DNA of 29,527 bases, from the NCBI GenBank assembly GCA_028565635.1, contig JAOXYB010034395.1:1-29527 (forward strand), given 5' to 3'. Every line of letters starts with the position of its first letter. The stretch's first letter is position 1. This DNA comes from Phoronis ovalis. Taxonomy: Eukaryota > Phoronida > Phoronidae. Below the pieces are notes generated by a model that was not told where the DNA came from, did no database searches, and was given only the letters and a program-made list of their open reading frames with translations. A program made the position numbers and the translations under genes. This document shows positions 13,301 to 22,428 of this stretch, piece after piece.

Positions 13301-16300
13301 TGTAAAAACAAGTGGTATTTTATCACAGCTTTGATTCTATGTATCTACATTAGTCAAATCACATAAGTTTAGTACCTCCGTTTTGTTGCATTAGAATGCT
13401 AGAATTCTTGTCTTCACTCAGACCTTACGTTATGGGCTTTACCTGCAGTTTTGTTGTGTGTGTGTTTTGTGTTCTTACCTTTCCTGTCACTGTTGTGTCA
13501 TAGACTCATGGAGGCAGCTGAAGGATCCTTGAACTCAGCCAGTGCCAGTGGGACTAGTGGTGGCTCTAATCAATCTGTTAACGATGCATTACTCATCAAT
13601 CCAAAAAGAGCAAAAGTAAGTACCTTTCAGTTAAGGTTGACCTAATGTTATTGTGGCAGCTAGAGCTCCATCAAATTTATTACATTCTAGTAATGTGGGG
13701 ATAATTGTCGAAAGGGAACCTAGGCAGTTACATTGAAAAGCATTTTAAAAAGGGATTTTCTAATGGTTGTCTATAGATGAATTGTTGTCTATTAACTTTT
13801 AAGTCAGATATCAATCAACCTTGTCAGTAAGTTGTTTACCTTATATTCTGTGCCAAACACTTTCACCTGCTGTAATTTTTTCTGTAGGCACGTAGGAAAA
13901 CAGCAACAACTGCCGATCTTTTGGGTACTGGTGGACCAGTGGATGGACCTGTGCTTGATGACCTGCCTAGAATCATGTTACATCCTGTTCCCGAGGAAAA
14001 ACTGCCAGAGAAGACTGCTTACATCAACAATAACACTATCAGCACAAATGAAGCCAAAAGAGATCCCAGTCCACTTCCAGTTAGAGCTAATCCTGGTTTG
14101 TCTTTGGGCAAGTTCTCTGGTGGCACTTATGAGAATTTGGCTGAGATCGCAAAGCAAGAAAACTCAACTGACAAGAATAACAAGGACAGCGCATTAATGC
14201 CACCACCAAAGACATTACCACCAAAAAAGTAGGATTTTTTTTATTTTGATTTCCTCCATACTTTTTTCTAATGGCGTTTCATCTGGAAGATGGTAGTTTG
14301 TTTCTACACGTTAACACATATCTTATATAAATAATCTGTAACACCTAACTCATTCTTGCATTTATTAAGCTTGATATGTTTGGTCCTTTAGTCAGCTTTC
14401 TTAAATATTTTTTCTTCCCAGTAACATTTAAAAATAGTGTTAACTTTTGAAATCTTTTTTGAAAAAACAGAATTCTCAAGTCTGGCCAAAATGAAACTGA
14501 GAAAGTGCTTAATATAAATTGGTGCTTTTCGATTATTTGCAATAAACAATTTCTTACAAAAGTTATCACAAGTTTGAATGACAATTTTATTATGGGAAAA
14601 CAGTTTTCTCTCTTGGTGTGTTAATCTAAAAGTAGATAATATTTCATTTAGGCTGTGTTGTGAATGTTTTATTTTCCTGTAGTTATTTCAAAATTCTGCC
14701 TTCTGTGAGCTAGTAACCTCTATATTTTTTCTAATTTTTAAATTTATTTTCATTTGGCAATGCAGGGCTAACAATGCTATTAATCCTAAAAATAGCGAAG
14801 GTCAGTCACCACTCTTGCGACGCAAACATGTAGTCGCATCTTCCACTAACTGTGGGTAGGTACATACATATATATATATATTTAAGATGTATAAGTAATT
14901 AATGATATTTTCAATCATATCACTCAGGAATTGTTACACCTGCCTGACTTGATAGATAAAGCTTCACTTTTCGAGATGCCTAAATCTGTTAAATAAAAGA
15001 AGTTTGGTGTGCTCGCTTAAGCATTAGTTTATTTTCATCAAAAGTTATAATGCACTGTATTTGAGTAATTCAGTGAGGCAAATATTTCAAATTAGGTGAG
15101 TCTGTGCTGGGTATTGTTGGGATACTTTTGTGTTTTTTTAAATTTTAACTAGAATTGTTATTGTAGCTGTTTATAAAGTTTTAGCTTCAATATTTAATTT
15201 AGAAGGATTATTTTTGATACACTGGTTAAAATATGTCTATAAGAGCTAAGACATTTTTTGTGCTCAACAATCTGTTTTCATTAAAATTCCCATGAATTGT
15301 TTTCATCTTTTCTTTATTCTCACTGGTGTGTTTGTGAAAGTACTTATTACACTTATTTTAATCCACCAGATGATTAGGAACAGTTTTGTTTAGGTGTGTG
15401 TTTGTTTATAGACCCATTTAAAGACCTGTGCCTCAGGGCCAAATTAGTTATAAACAGTATTAAAGTAACCAGAATTTCTTTTGACAACAGTAAGAAACAG
15501 GAAGGCTGGCTTGTCTCTTCATAAAACCATACAGATTATAGTGATGCAATGTGAGCATGTTAAAATATAGTTCTTACAGTCAAATAAAAAATTTAAATCA
15601 TCATTATTTCTTTGGCTTTACATGTACTTTTATAGCAGTAAATAGACATAACTCTGTGTATCTTATGTTATAACACTGGCATAAAAATAAAACATCAAAA
15701 TTAATCTCTTATCCATTATTAAAAATTTCCATTCTTATTTCAGAAACTCAATTCCAGATCTAACCCCACCATCATCCCCTTTAACTGGACGCAGAGGACG
15801 AGAGAATAGAGATGAAAATGTATTTAACAGACTAATATCTGGTGTACAAGCACCATCCATTAGTGATAGGTAATAATAATTGCAACTATAAAAAGTCTGA
15901 TTCATCACTCTATATTTCTTAATTTGTCTTTTAGGACATATTATTTAGATACTAAAACTTTGCTGCTCTTGCCTATTTTGCTATTTTGCCTCTAGACCTT
16001 ATTTATTAAAGTATTGAATGTTATTCAGCAAATCTATAATGTTTAACTTATTTCCAATGGCTCCTTCAAGACTATTGTTATAATAGGAGAGACAAATGTG
16101 CTCTGATGCATTCCTTTAATAAATAATTAATGATTTCAGTAATATTCTGAAAACTCTTCTAGAAATTAAAATAAGAAAACAGCATTACAAAATCCAACTT
16201 GTTTGTTCTAATTCATTTCTAGGGGACAGATAATGCCATTTACCAGTAAAACAGCAGCTAACAAGGCATGCCCTTTGGTGTGCACTCACAAAGCCACTGG

Positions 16301-19300
16301 CCATGCAAAGGCTGTTCTGTCAGTATATGCAACTGAAGATCTTCTTTTCAGCTGTAGCAAAGGTAAGTTGAAGAGTTAATAAGAAAACTGGAAGAGAATG
16401 TGAAAAATGTGCATACACTTTGTCTTTGCACATATGGATAGCCAACTGTTTATTATGCAGCTTTTTAAAAAATATTCATGCATAATCTCGTATTTTAGAT
16501 ACTACAGCAAAAGTATGGGACTTGACTGGTGGTAAGGAGATATCTGTACTTGGTGAACATCCAAATAATGTGTCGTGCGTAAGATACTCTAGTTATTCTA
16601 AGCTAGCATTCACTGTGTCATCATCATATATAAAGATATGGGATTTGCGAAGAAAACCAAATGATTGTATAAAGACACTTAGGTAAGTGAAGAATGTTCC
16701 ATACAGATGTCAAACCCAACTATGTTTTTACCATCTTATAATAGTTCCTTATAAATATATATGTAATGGATGATATCCAAATATACTATCAATAGTTGAC
16801 TCGCATTTCTTCCGTCAGTTTACCTCTTTGTGGCTCATAAGGAAGTATACCAGATTTAGTCAAACCTGTAGTCTAGTTTTCAACACTGCAGACTTAATGG
16901 AAGATATTGAAACCCATTTCGTGATTGCCTTATATCAAACTTATGTCATATAAACATACTGTTATAAATGTGTATGCATCAGAGAGAATACAGCTTAAGT
17001 GCAAATGTCTGGTATTTAGTGTACTGCTAAATTTAATGACCAGATGGTGAAACTTCGTTCTAACATTCAAGACTGTAAATCTTATCAGCATAAATGTTCA
17101 TTCGATCTTATCTGTAAATCTTATTTTTAAGGGATTAACAAAGCCAATATTAATTATTTCAGCTCTAATGGCATGACAATAGAGGGATCTATACCAACTG
17201 ACTCAACGTCTGGGCGGAAGCTTAGTAGTGGAGATCCACTGGTATATGATATTGCATTGAATGAATCAGGAGATGTACTTTACTCTGTTTGTGGAAACAT
17301 TGTCCGACTATGGGACTTGAGGAAGTGAGTATTTATGTTTCTTTTACCATGCAAGTAAATTACTGCATATACTTGAGTTTATTCTTTACAGCACAAATGC
17401 CCCCTAACCTAATATTTGTCAGCCTTGCCTTTTACTGGTATGTACACAAGCTTTGTTGTGCACATATACGATTCTTGAAACCATTTTAATTTCAATTTTT
17501 GTTGCACAGTACACAAAAACCATGGTGACAATGTGCTCATCCAGTAATCAAAAGTGATATAAGTCTTTACTTTTGAAACATTCAGTATCTTATGAAAATG
17601 AATCGTTCATCTGACACAAAGTGCAATTTTTTGTCAGGTTTATTGCTGTTGGTAAGTTACATGGAGGACATACATCCTCTGTGATGGTAATTGCTGTGGA
17701 CAGACAGGATGAGAAAAATATTGTGGTGACTGGTGGCAAGGACCACTATATAAAAGTAAGCTATTGTGAATTAAAAAGGTTTTCAAACCTCAGGAGCGTT
17801 TCTTACGCATTTCGGTTGTTTAAGCCAAATATCTTTCATACGTTTAATGTTACAAATTGATCACCTCTCCACTCTAACGTTTTAGATTTTTTGACTTTAG
17901 CAGAAAAGATTTCAGAGATGTGTGCTTGAAATTGTTGCATGTTTTTTTGGAATATTAGGTATTTGAATTAGATGACAACACATCTGGTGTAATTAGTGCA
18001 AAAGTTAACCTGGAACCTCCACATTATGATGGTATCCAATCACTGGCAATATGTGGCAAAACTCTCTTCAGTGGCTCAAGGGACACGTGCATTAAAAAGT
18101 GGGATATGTCAAAGCAGTCCCTCAAACAGGTATGTATTTTCATATTTTTTAAAACTAGATTCTGTTTTATAGTGCTTTGTTCGATATTTGTGATATAATA
18201 CCTCGAAAGATGTAGTATAAAAGACTGTTTGTGGTAAATGCCCGTGGGGGTGGTCAATATGAAAGTGGGTACACATGTTCCAACAAAATTTTGCGTGAAA
18301 GGGTGTTTTTCAAACCGCCGGCGCGTTACGTGCTTAGGCTCTGTTTTTTTTGGCTAAAATCACGAAAAGGGGTGTTTTTTTGGAGGTGTGACACTTCCTA
18401 AGGGGTGTTGTTTGGAAGTTTGACTTCGTTAGGGTAATCGTTAAAATTTTACTTCGTTAGGGCTGCAAATACGGTCAAGAAAACTTAATATGTTTACTAG
18501 AATGTGTATTCCCCATCATATGAAAGTTACTTCGAATTCCTGAATTGATGCAATTTTGAGAATGACCTTTTAAAACACGGCATGCGATTGGTCAGGTCAG
18601 GGTTCAGGTATCACGTTATCCACTTCCTTAGGGGTGTATTTTTTCCAACAAAAAAAGCAACTCCTTAGGGGGTGTATTTTTAAAAAAAAATCACTTCCTT
18701 AGGGGTGTATTTTTTGCAGAATTTCACTTCGTTAGGGGCTTTTTTGAAGAGTCATGTTGGAACATGGGTACCCACTTTCATATTGACCACCACCCCGGGG
18801 GTAAATGTAGCCAGTCACTCTGTGAGAAGCAAAGACTATTATTAGTCGGAGTGATAGCAGTTTGTGACACATTTATCAGTATTGCTAGTGATTAGCCATA
18901 AAAGATACCTCTTGTTTTTCTCTGTTCAGTTATGTTTATACTTTATTCTTTAAATTTCAGTCTATAAACAGTGCCCATAAAGACTGGATATGTGCTTTGT
19001 CATTGCTTCCCAATGGTAATTTGCTAAGTGGATGCCGTGGTGGTTATCTCAAGTTGTGGGATCCTGATACATGCACACAGCTTGGTCAACTCAAGGCTCA
19101 CAATAGTGGTATCAACGCTGTTGCAACTAATTCCAATGCTATATTTACTGCTTCCAAGTAAGTTATGATATTACACTCTCTTTAATTACTAAATCTATGT
19201 GTATTGTTAGACTCTTCTGCCATTAGCTATTAAAAATATTTTTGTGCAGTGGATATTGTGTATCTAAATGAGATCCCAATAGAAATCTTCACTCCTTGAG

Positions 19301-19464
19301 AACTACAGACATATCCGCACATGTGTGATATGTTAAAAAGCATAATATCACTTCTTACTCAGAATTTTTATCAGTTAATTTATATTTCTTTCTGTTACAG
19401 CAATTCTGAGATAGGTATTTGGCGTTTACGCGACAACGGGGATGAAAAAGGACTCATGTTATAG
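176..19464 (+). CDS. KIF21: Kinesin-4 family protein KIF21 (KIF21A/B orthologue), 3' part, 30 exons
   Basis: Spliced exons: 176-337, 894-1009, 1202-1397, 1762-1954, 2601-2664, 3687-3914, 4193-4234, 5056-5167, 6267-6327, 6723-6797, 7340-7734, 8317-8587, 9243-9337, 10153-10221, 10382-10453, 10717-10836, 11127-11219, 11997-12153, 12487-12532, 13504-13615, 13888-14228, 14766-14855, 15744-15869, 16223-16362, 16499-16682, 17163-17324, 17638-17755, 17959-18129, 18961-19157, 19401-19464 (TAG). All junctions are AG/GT and phases match throughout, giving 1423 residues. The order motor, coiled coils, acidic linker, regulatory coiled coil, Ser/Pro linker and WD40 propeller is specific to KIF21. Vertebrate KIF21A is about 1670 residues, so roughly 200-250 N-terminal residues, including the P-loop, lie upstream. 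From the family: a plus-end-directed microtubule motor that restrains microtubule growth and is autoinhibited through its coiled coil. A vertebrate-style A/B assignment is not justified for an invertebrate gene. The least certain exons are 7 to 10 and 19. Confidence 0.95.
663..680. repeat. (AT)n microsatellite in intron 1
   Basis: An uninterrupted AT dinucleotide run of about nine units inside the KIF21 intron 338-893. The rest of that intron shows no recognisable feature. Confidence 0.9.
1762..3914 (+). CDS. KIF21: KIF21 exons 4-6: post-motor coiled coil and basic segment
   Basis: Exons 1762-1954, 2601-2664 and 3687-3914 encode residues about 159-320. Exon 4 contains [20 protein letters not shown], a close match to the KIF21 family segment after the neck, then a heptad-rich helix ending near [10 protein letters not shown]. 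Exon 5 (64 nt) gives [11 protein letters not shown], and exon 6 continues with [15 protein letters not shown]. Exon 6 then has a Ser-rich, probably unstructured stretch (about 3740-3830) and a basic helix, [20 protein letters not shown]. Junction phases (1, 2, 2) fit. This stretch likely supports dimerisation. The Ser-rich insert is weakly conserved compared with what I know of vertebrate KIF21. Confidence 0.92.
2090..2304. repeat. Fold-back inverted repeat in KIF21 intron 4 (MITE-like)
   Basis: The left arm, about 2090-2145, includes CAGTAGCTAACAAGTTC. The right arm, about 2247-2304, contains its reverse complement as GAACTTGTTAGGCTACTG. Further in, TTAGAAC (left) matches GTTCTAA (right), and TTCTAA matches TTAGAA. 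The arms are imperfect, about 56 nt, around an AT-rich loop of about 100 nt. No target-site duplication could be fixed. Likely an old non-autonomous DNA element; class unknown. Confidence 0.65.
2665..3686. other. KIF21 intron 5, no recognised feature
   Basis: About 1 kb of AT-rich intron. Open frames here (for example around 2780-2986) are low-complexity Phe/Cys-rich translations without family resemblance. I see no coding exon or structured repeat. Confidence 0.7.
4193..6797 (+). CDS. KIF21: KIF21 exons 7-10: acidic low-complexity linker with microexon and tandem repeat
   Basis: Four short exons, 4193-4234 (42 nt microexon, [14 protein letters not shown]), 5056-5167, 6267-6327 and 6723-6797, encode residues about 320-416. 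Exons 8 and 9 are dominated by Asp, Glu and Ser (for example [13 protein letters not shown] and SSDSDSEE), matching the acidic linker between the coiled coils of KIF21 proteins. Exon 10 contains two tandem 27-nt units encoding EVLSSPSTP and EVSSSPSTP. Phases fit (2, 2, 0, 1, 1). The weakest call is the exon 8 donor at 5168 (GAA|GTACTC). Without splicing there, translation would stop at the TGA at 5180-5182. Any of these small exons could be alternatively spliced. Confidence 0.78.
4527..4556. repeat. TATGG pentanucleotide microsatellite, six units
   Basis: Six exact tandem copies of TATGG inside KIF21 intron 7 (4235-5055). The rest of this intron is AT-rich, with a short AATT-rich run near 4108-4125 in the preceding intron, and no exon was recognised. 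Confidence 0.95.
5367..5965. repeat. Diverged interspersed or tandem repeat units in KIF21 intron 8
   Basis: Two short palindromic blocks resemble each other: ACATGGCCAACTGGTGGCCATG near 5568 is echoed by TATGGCCGACTGACGGCCATG near 5701, each preceded by a related TCCATTT/TTCCA string. A second pair of similar blocks, about 415 nt apart, is ATAGACTATGTAATATTTTT with GACCTTGGAGAGTGG near 5390-5425, and ATAGGCTATGTGGTATTTTA with GACCTTAAAAGTGG near 5810-5850. A third pair is AAAACTGATACAT near 5487 and AAAACTGTGATACATG near 5930. This looks like degraded repeated units. The class is not recognised. Open frames here on both strands are by-products. Confidence 0.5.
6738..6791 (+). repeat. Two tandem 27-nt units inside coding exon 10
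   Basis: Unit one starts GAGGTGTTATCTAGTCCTAG and unit two GAGGTGTCATCTAGTCCTAG. They differ at two positions over 27 nt and encode EVLSSPSTP and EVSSSPSTP. Frame is kept because the unit is nine codons. Confidence 0.85.
7340..8587 (+). CDS. KIF21: KIF21 exons 11-12: central coiled-coil region
   Basis: Exons 7340-7734 and 8317-8587 encode residues about 417-638. Exon 11 opens with [20 protein letters not shown], nearly identical to the vertebrate KIF21 segment as I recall it, followed by long heptad-rich helix to GEMKKTK. Exon 12 continues [20 protein letters not shown] and contains the conserved [16 protein letters not shown] and RPMSEKAAG motifs before a basic, less ordered end. The exon 11 donor and exon 12 acceptor are both phase 0. 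These are the two longest exons of the coiled-coil part. Confidence 0.95.
8588..10152. other. KIF21 introns 12 and 13, no extra feature recognised
   Basis: Exon 13 (9243-9337) separates two long AT-rich introns, 8588-9242 and 9338-10152. I see no further exon, RNA gene or element. The open frame at 9614-9841 translates to an unrecognised Phe/Asn/Lys-rich sequence and is probably chance. Confidence 0.65.
9243..12153 (+). CDS. KIF21: KIF21 exons 13-18: regulatory antiparallel coiled coil (autoinhibitory segment)
   Basis: Exons 9243-9337, 10153-10221, 10382-10453, 10717-10836, 11127-11219 and 11997-12153 encode residues about 639-840. Exon 13 has [15 protein letters not shown]. Exons 14 and 15 join as [20 protein letters not shown], which aligns with the part of human KIF21A that carries eye-movement disorder (CFEOM1) mutations. 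Exon 16 has [20 protein letters not shown], and exon 17 has [15 protein letters not shown]. Exon 18 adds another helix and ends phase 1. In the family this region folds back and holds the motor inactive. The run of phase-0 exons 13 to 17, each with a length divisible by three after exon 13, would allow exon skipping without a frame shift. Confidence 0.95.
11312..11468. repeat. Long imperfect palindrome (hairpin element) in KIF21 intron 17
   Basis: The left arm, about 11312-11380, contains ATTAATTTGATCTTTT, AGTTCGTTTATGC and TAGATCATTATGCC. The right arm, about 11393-11468, holds the reverse complements GGGCATAAATGATCTA, GCATAAACGAAC and AAAAGATCAAATTAAT. The loop is only about 12 nt (AGAGCACAGTGA). 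Arms of nearly 70 nt with few gaps suggest a fold-back or MITE-like element. The rest of this intron (11469-11996) has no clear coding content. Confidence 0.75.
12419..12462. repeat. 22-nt tandem duplication just upstream of exon 19
   Basis: Two adjacent copies of AGCATACTATATACACTATA plus two bases, differing only at the last base. They end about 24 nt before the exon 19 acceptor AG (12485-12486), so they overlap the likely branch-point region. Confidence 0.9.
12487..15869 (+). CDS. KIF21: KIF21 exons 19-23: Ser/Pro-rich disordered linker before the WD40 domain
   Basis: Exons 12487-12532, 13504-13615, 13888-14228, 14766-14855 and 15744-15869 encode residues about 841-1079. Composition is rich in Ser, Pro, Asn and Lys. 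Recognisable pieces are a basic [16 protein letters not shown] segment across the exon 20-21 junction, comparable to the KARRRTTT segment of KIF21A, a Pro-rich [11 protein letters not shown] at the exon 21 end, and NVFNRLISG in exon 23, comparable to NVFNRL just before the propeller in vertebrate KIF21. Phases 2, 0, 2, 2 and 2 fit. The exon 21 donor falls within AAAAAA|GTAGGA. Reading through it gives an in-frame TAG at 14230-14232, so an isoform lacking the propeller is formally possible. Exon 19 (46 nt) rests mainly on splice sites and phase. Confidence 0.86.
12533..13503. other. KIF21 intron 19, no recognised feature
   Basis: AT-rich intron with T-runs. No exon, RNA gene or bounded repeat recognised. 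Confidence 0.65.
14856..15743. other. KIF21 intron 22, no recognised feature
   Basis: AT-rich intron with a short TA run at about 14868-14881 near its donor. Nothing else supported. Confidence 0.65.
16223..19464 (+). CDS. KIF21: KIF21 exons 24-30: C-terminal WD40 beta-propeller
   Basis: Exons 16223-16362, 16499-16682, 17163-17324, 17638-17755, 17959-18129, 18961-19157 and 19401-19464 encode residues about 1080-1423. WD-type blade ends are visible: [67 protein letters not shown] and NSEIGIWRL, consistent with seven blades. GH or AH dipeptides starting blades are seen in [31 protein letters not shown] and [20 protein letters not shown] and LLSGCRGG are family-specific KIF21 strings. The product ends at TAG 19462-19464 soon after the last blade, so the C-terminal tail is shorter than in vertebrates. 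In the family this propeller interacts with microtubules and partner proteins. Confidence 0.97.
18241..18799. mobile_element. Non-autonomous CCCG-ended DNA element with internal repeat array and 8-bp TSD
   Basis: It lies in KIF21 intron 28 and is 559 bp. The duplication GGTAAATG is exact at 18233-18240 and 18800-18807. The left end, CCCGTGGGGGTGGTCAATAT, is matched by the inverted right end, which in reverse complement reads CCCGGGGTGGTGGTCAATAT. The match continues through GAAAGTGGGTACACATGTTCC against GAAAGTGGGTACCCATGTTCC, giving about 46 bp of terminal inverted repeat. Inside are at least seven direct, degenerate copies of a unit with core ACTTCSTTAGGGG and TGTATTTTTT (near 18392, 18422, 18454, 18621, 18659, 18689 and 18725). 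No open frame resembling a transposase is present, so any movement would depend on an enzyme encoded elsewhere. An 8-bp duplication fits hAT-like elements, but the termini are not typical of hAT. Confidence 0.88.
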
Positions 19465-19934
19465 TGTCCATTTGAGAAAACCACAACAAAAGTATCATGA
19501 TGTCACAGCACAAGGATGTGGTATTTCATAGGCTGCAAGAGTGTCCATTGTAATTTTTGTCATTTACATTAGATTTCTGAGATAAGACTATTGCTACTTC
19601 ATATGCCTACTTTTTACCTACATTATATGCAGACAAAGACATATTTTAGGGTATTAGTTTGTGTCGAAGCCTTTCCAATGTGATTTAATTGTGCTCTTGC
19701 TGTTAAGAAATATTTTCCATACAATTTTTAATTTAAGACTGATTCTTGCTTTTCAACCATTTCACAAGGTATTTTATCAGTCTTAACTGGATATGGTAGA
19801 ATAAGTTTTTTACCAAAAATTGGAATAGACTGAGCAAGGTTGTGATAAAACCAAAACCTTAAAAACTGTATGTCAGCTTTAGAATAAAGTTTACCTTCTA
19901 GCACTGTTTATGGAATCAATTATGTCATGGAATG

Positions 19935-19940
19935 AATAAA
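19935..19940 (+). promoter_or_regulatory. Candidate poly(A) signal AATAAA
   Basis: Canonical hexamer about 470 nt after the KIF21 stop. It would give a short 3'UTR. AATAAA is common in AT-rich DNA, so this is only a candidate. Confidence 0.35.
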
Positions 19941-20929
19941 TAACAATTTGTTCATTACTAGACTGAAATTATTGTGATACTAAGCTACTGAACAAATGAA
20001 AATTAGCATCCATTCCAAAATAAGTTTCGTCTAATACTGATCTCTCCTCATACCTTATATATTATTTGTTTGCTGTTCTGTTGTGTTGCTGTATGTTTCT
20101 TTTTATCTTCCTTGCTTTGATCAGCCACTATTGTACTTATAATAATTCAAATACCTTCCTGACAGTATATCAAACTCTGCTGAATTGAAGTCTTTGTTAA
20201 GATCCAGGGGTATCAACAACAAATTCCAATGAGGTTTCACTGGTGATGAATTTGCAAACTTTCATGTGATTTCCTATTTTGTCGATTTCTTCACCTTGAT
20301 TGGCAACATGCAGTATGAGACAAAATATATTTGTCTCAGGAAATATTTTCAATTTTTAAGAATCCGATTCAATTTAAGATGTTTATTATGTCTCTAACTG
20401 ATATGTACTTACAGAACGCAAACAATATATGAAGAGTTTTGTTAAATTAATTTTGTGTTGTAAATATTCTTGAAATTTGATATTGTTTTGTTTACAAGGG
20501 ATTAATTAATTCTAACCTTGATTGTGTATTTTTTTATGTTAGTTCATACACAAGTAGCACCTGGCTGATTTTGTGTCTTCAGTCCATTCTCTGTAATATA
20601 CAACCAGATTCTGTTGTATTTTCCACCAAGTGTTATGAGTAGATTCGGGTGACATATTGTGTAAACTGGATGTGTAAGTGTGAAAGTTGAGTGAGATAAA
20701 AAAATTGTGGCTTACTATCAGTATGTAGGAAGACCATGTCTGCTCTAATCATTGAATGTCCAAGACGTTACTGGGCGTAAGGTAGTGTATGTGTTGTGTA
20801 AGGATTTCAATATGTATGTTACAAGGTGCTATCTACTGAAAAATATTTTGTAAATTTTGGTATAATGAAAAAGAAACATTTTGTATATTTTGTGAAGAAA
20901 CTGTCAGTCATTTATTGAAGAGAATTGTT

Positions 20930-20935
20930 ATTAAA
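20930..20935 (+). promoter_or_regulatory. Candidate poly(A) signal ATTAAA
   Basis: Common variant hexamer, followed about 20 nt later by a T-rich stretch (GTTTTATTCCTT). It would give a long 3'UTR of about 1.5 kb. No transcript evidence is available. Confidence 0.3.
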
Positions 20936-21306
20936 AAGGTTAAAATAAGTTCAGTTTTATTCCTTCATTACAACCCATGCATCCTTGTATACAAGCAAAC
21001 CTAATTGACTATATGTGGTATCAACAGTACATATTGCAGGGCATTTTTCAGTGAGTTTTCCTTTCATTTCTTGTGCAGGTAATGAAAGTTCGAAATGCCA
21101 TTTTTGTTGGGAATTAAATTATTGATTTGTATTTAGGTCGGCAATGATTTTTCCACTTCTGATTTCCTATATTCACACCAGTCCACCTTATTTTTTTGCT
21201 TTATAAATCTTCGTAAAATATATTTTATTACAAATGGTGTTCTTTTGGCGAATAGTATAGTGTATATTCGTAGGTTAGTTTTGATAATGTCAAGTCTTAA
21301 AAAGCT

Positions 21307-21667
21307 CGGGGGATACTCGACAAAAACATTTGTTGGAGTGTGAGGCCCCAGGTAAAAAAACTTCAGAAATCTACCCCATGTTAAAACTTATTTACAAAAA
21401 CCATACCCCATGGTAAAAAAATTCTACATGCCATGGAACTGTTCGTCTGGTGAGTTCATGTTCGACAACATTAAAGGATTTTTTTCAAGAAATACACCGT
21501 TGGTAATTAATTTTTTATCGAAAATGTATCTCATGTTAAAAAGATATTTGCGAAAAAACCACCCCATAGTAAAAAAATTCAAAGAAGATATCCCATGGTA
21601 AAACCAGAGGCCGAAAAAAGGGTCCCATGGGGCGGCACATGTATGGAATCACTTTGAATGAGAGTAG
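21307..21667. mobile_element. Array-bearing repeat element, copy A (CCCCATGGTAAA array)
   Basis: The left end starts near CGGGGGATACTCGACAAAAA and continues with GGAGTGTGAGGCCCCAGG. The right end contains GGGGCGGCACATGTATGGAA and CACTTTGAATGAGAGTA. Between them are about six direct, degenerate copies of a unit with core TACCCCATGGTAAAA (near 21371, 21402, 21492, 21525, 21560 and 21588). Both ends resemble those of the element at about 21967-22428. The terminal CCCCCGGG expected at the right end is missing, so the borders are approximate. The open frame 21410-21601 is a by-product of the array. Confidence 0.65.
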
Positions 21668-21966
21668 GAATTATGAATTATCCACAACAGAACTCTCAAT
21701 ATAAGTGACCAGCTGATGTATTCGGTCAGATATATAACAGAAAATAGAATTTTAATATCAATACATAAAGAGTGAAAGTAATGAAGTTTCATGTAAAAAT
21801 AGCTTTAAGAATTTAAAGAATATGATATGGCTTTTTATAACTGTTTAAAATTGAGGCGTTTGTAAATTTTAGGAAATCAATAAATCAAGAAAACATGTAT
21901 ATGAATCATTGAATGCATGATGCGGTGCACTCAACATCTGGCATTTTAATGTTAATTACAGCTCCA

Positions 21967-22428
21967 ACTGTATGCAGTTGACAAAAAAGTTGGTACCGGG
22001 TGTGCGACCCAGGGTAAAAAACCCTGACCCTGTGGTAAATAAAGGTCACTAAAAATACACCCTGTCGTAAATGAAAAATATATCCTGTTGTAAATCATTC
22101 TCTCGAAATAGATACCCCGGGATAGATACCTGTGTAAAATTCGTTTGTAAATTATATACCTTAAGGTAAATAAATTTGGTAAAATTTACGAACCTTATTT
22201 TTTCATACCTGTCGTAACTGCGTTTTCCAAGAAATACGCCCTGTGGTAACCGAATATTTTTTGAAAATATACCCTGTGGTAAATATCCAACAAGAAAAGT
22301 ATACCCTGTGGTAAATAAAGCTTTGAGAAGCGTGAATAACATATCCTGTGGCAAATGCTGAAACTGAAAAATGGGGGCCTTTTGGGCGGCACATATGAAT
22401 AGTGACTTTGAATTACAGTACCCCCGGG
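21967..22428. mobile_element. Array-bearing repeat element, copy B (CCCTGTGGTAAATA array)
   Basis: The left part has GTTGGTACCGGGTGTGCGAC followed by CCAGGGTAAA. The right end runs GGGCGGCACATATGAATAGT, then GACTTTGAATTACAGTACCCCCGGG. About nine or ten direct units have the core ATACCCTGTGGTAAATA (for example near 22026, 22058, 22080, 22236, 22268, 22299 and 22340). The ends match copy A, but the array core has changed. The first bases of the left terminus look lost or rearranged and no target-site duplication is readable. Minus-strand open frames at 22049-22461 arise from the array periodicity and are not genes. Confidence 0.7.

Larger units (their letters stand above)
19465..20960 (+). other. 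Probable KIF21 3' untranslated region
   Basis: AT-rich sequence after the TAG with no exon-like open frames. Candidate poly(A) signals are AATAAA at 19935-19940 and ATTAAA at 20930-20935. The right boundary is a guess based on the second signal. Confidence 0.55.

Noticed and set aside
13832-14197. Open frame overlapping KIF21 exon 21 in another frame
   Set aside because: The frame chosen for exon 21 continues the phase from exon 20 into exon 22 and gives the expected basic and Pro-rich linker. The overlapping frame is a shadow.
18621-18740. TTAGGGG strings in the element arrays resemble animal telomere repeats (TTAGGG)
   Set aside because: Units are 30-45 bp apart with unrelated sequence between them, and the core varies (TTAGGGG, TAAGGGG, TTAAGGG). 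They are not tandem hexamers, so this is not an interstitial telomere.
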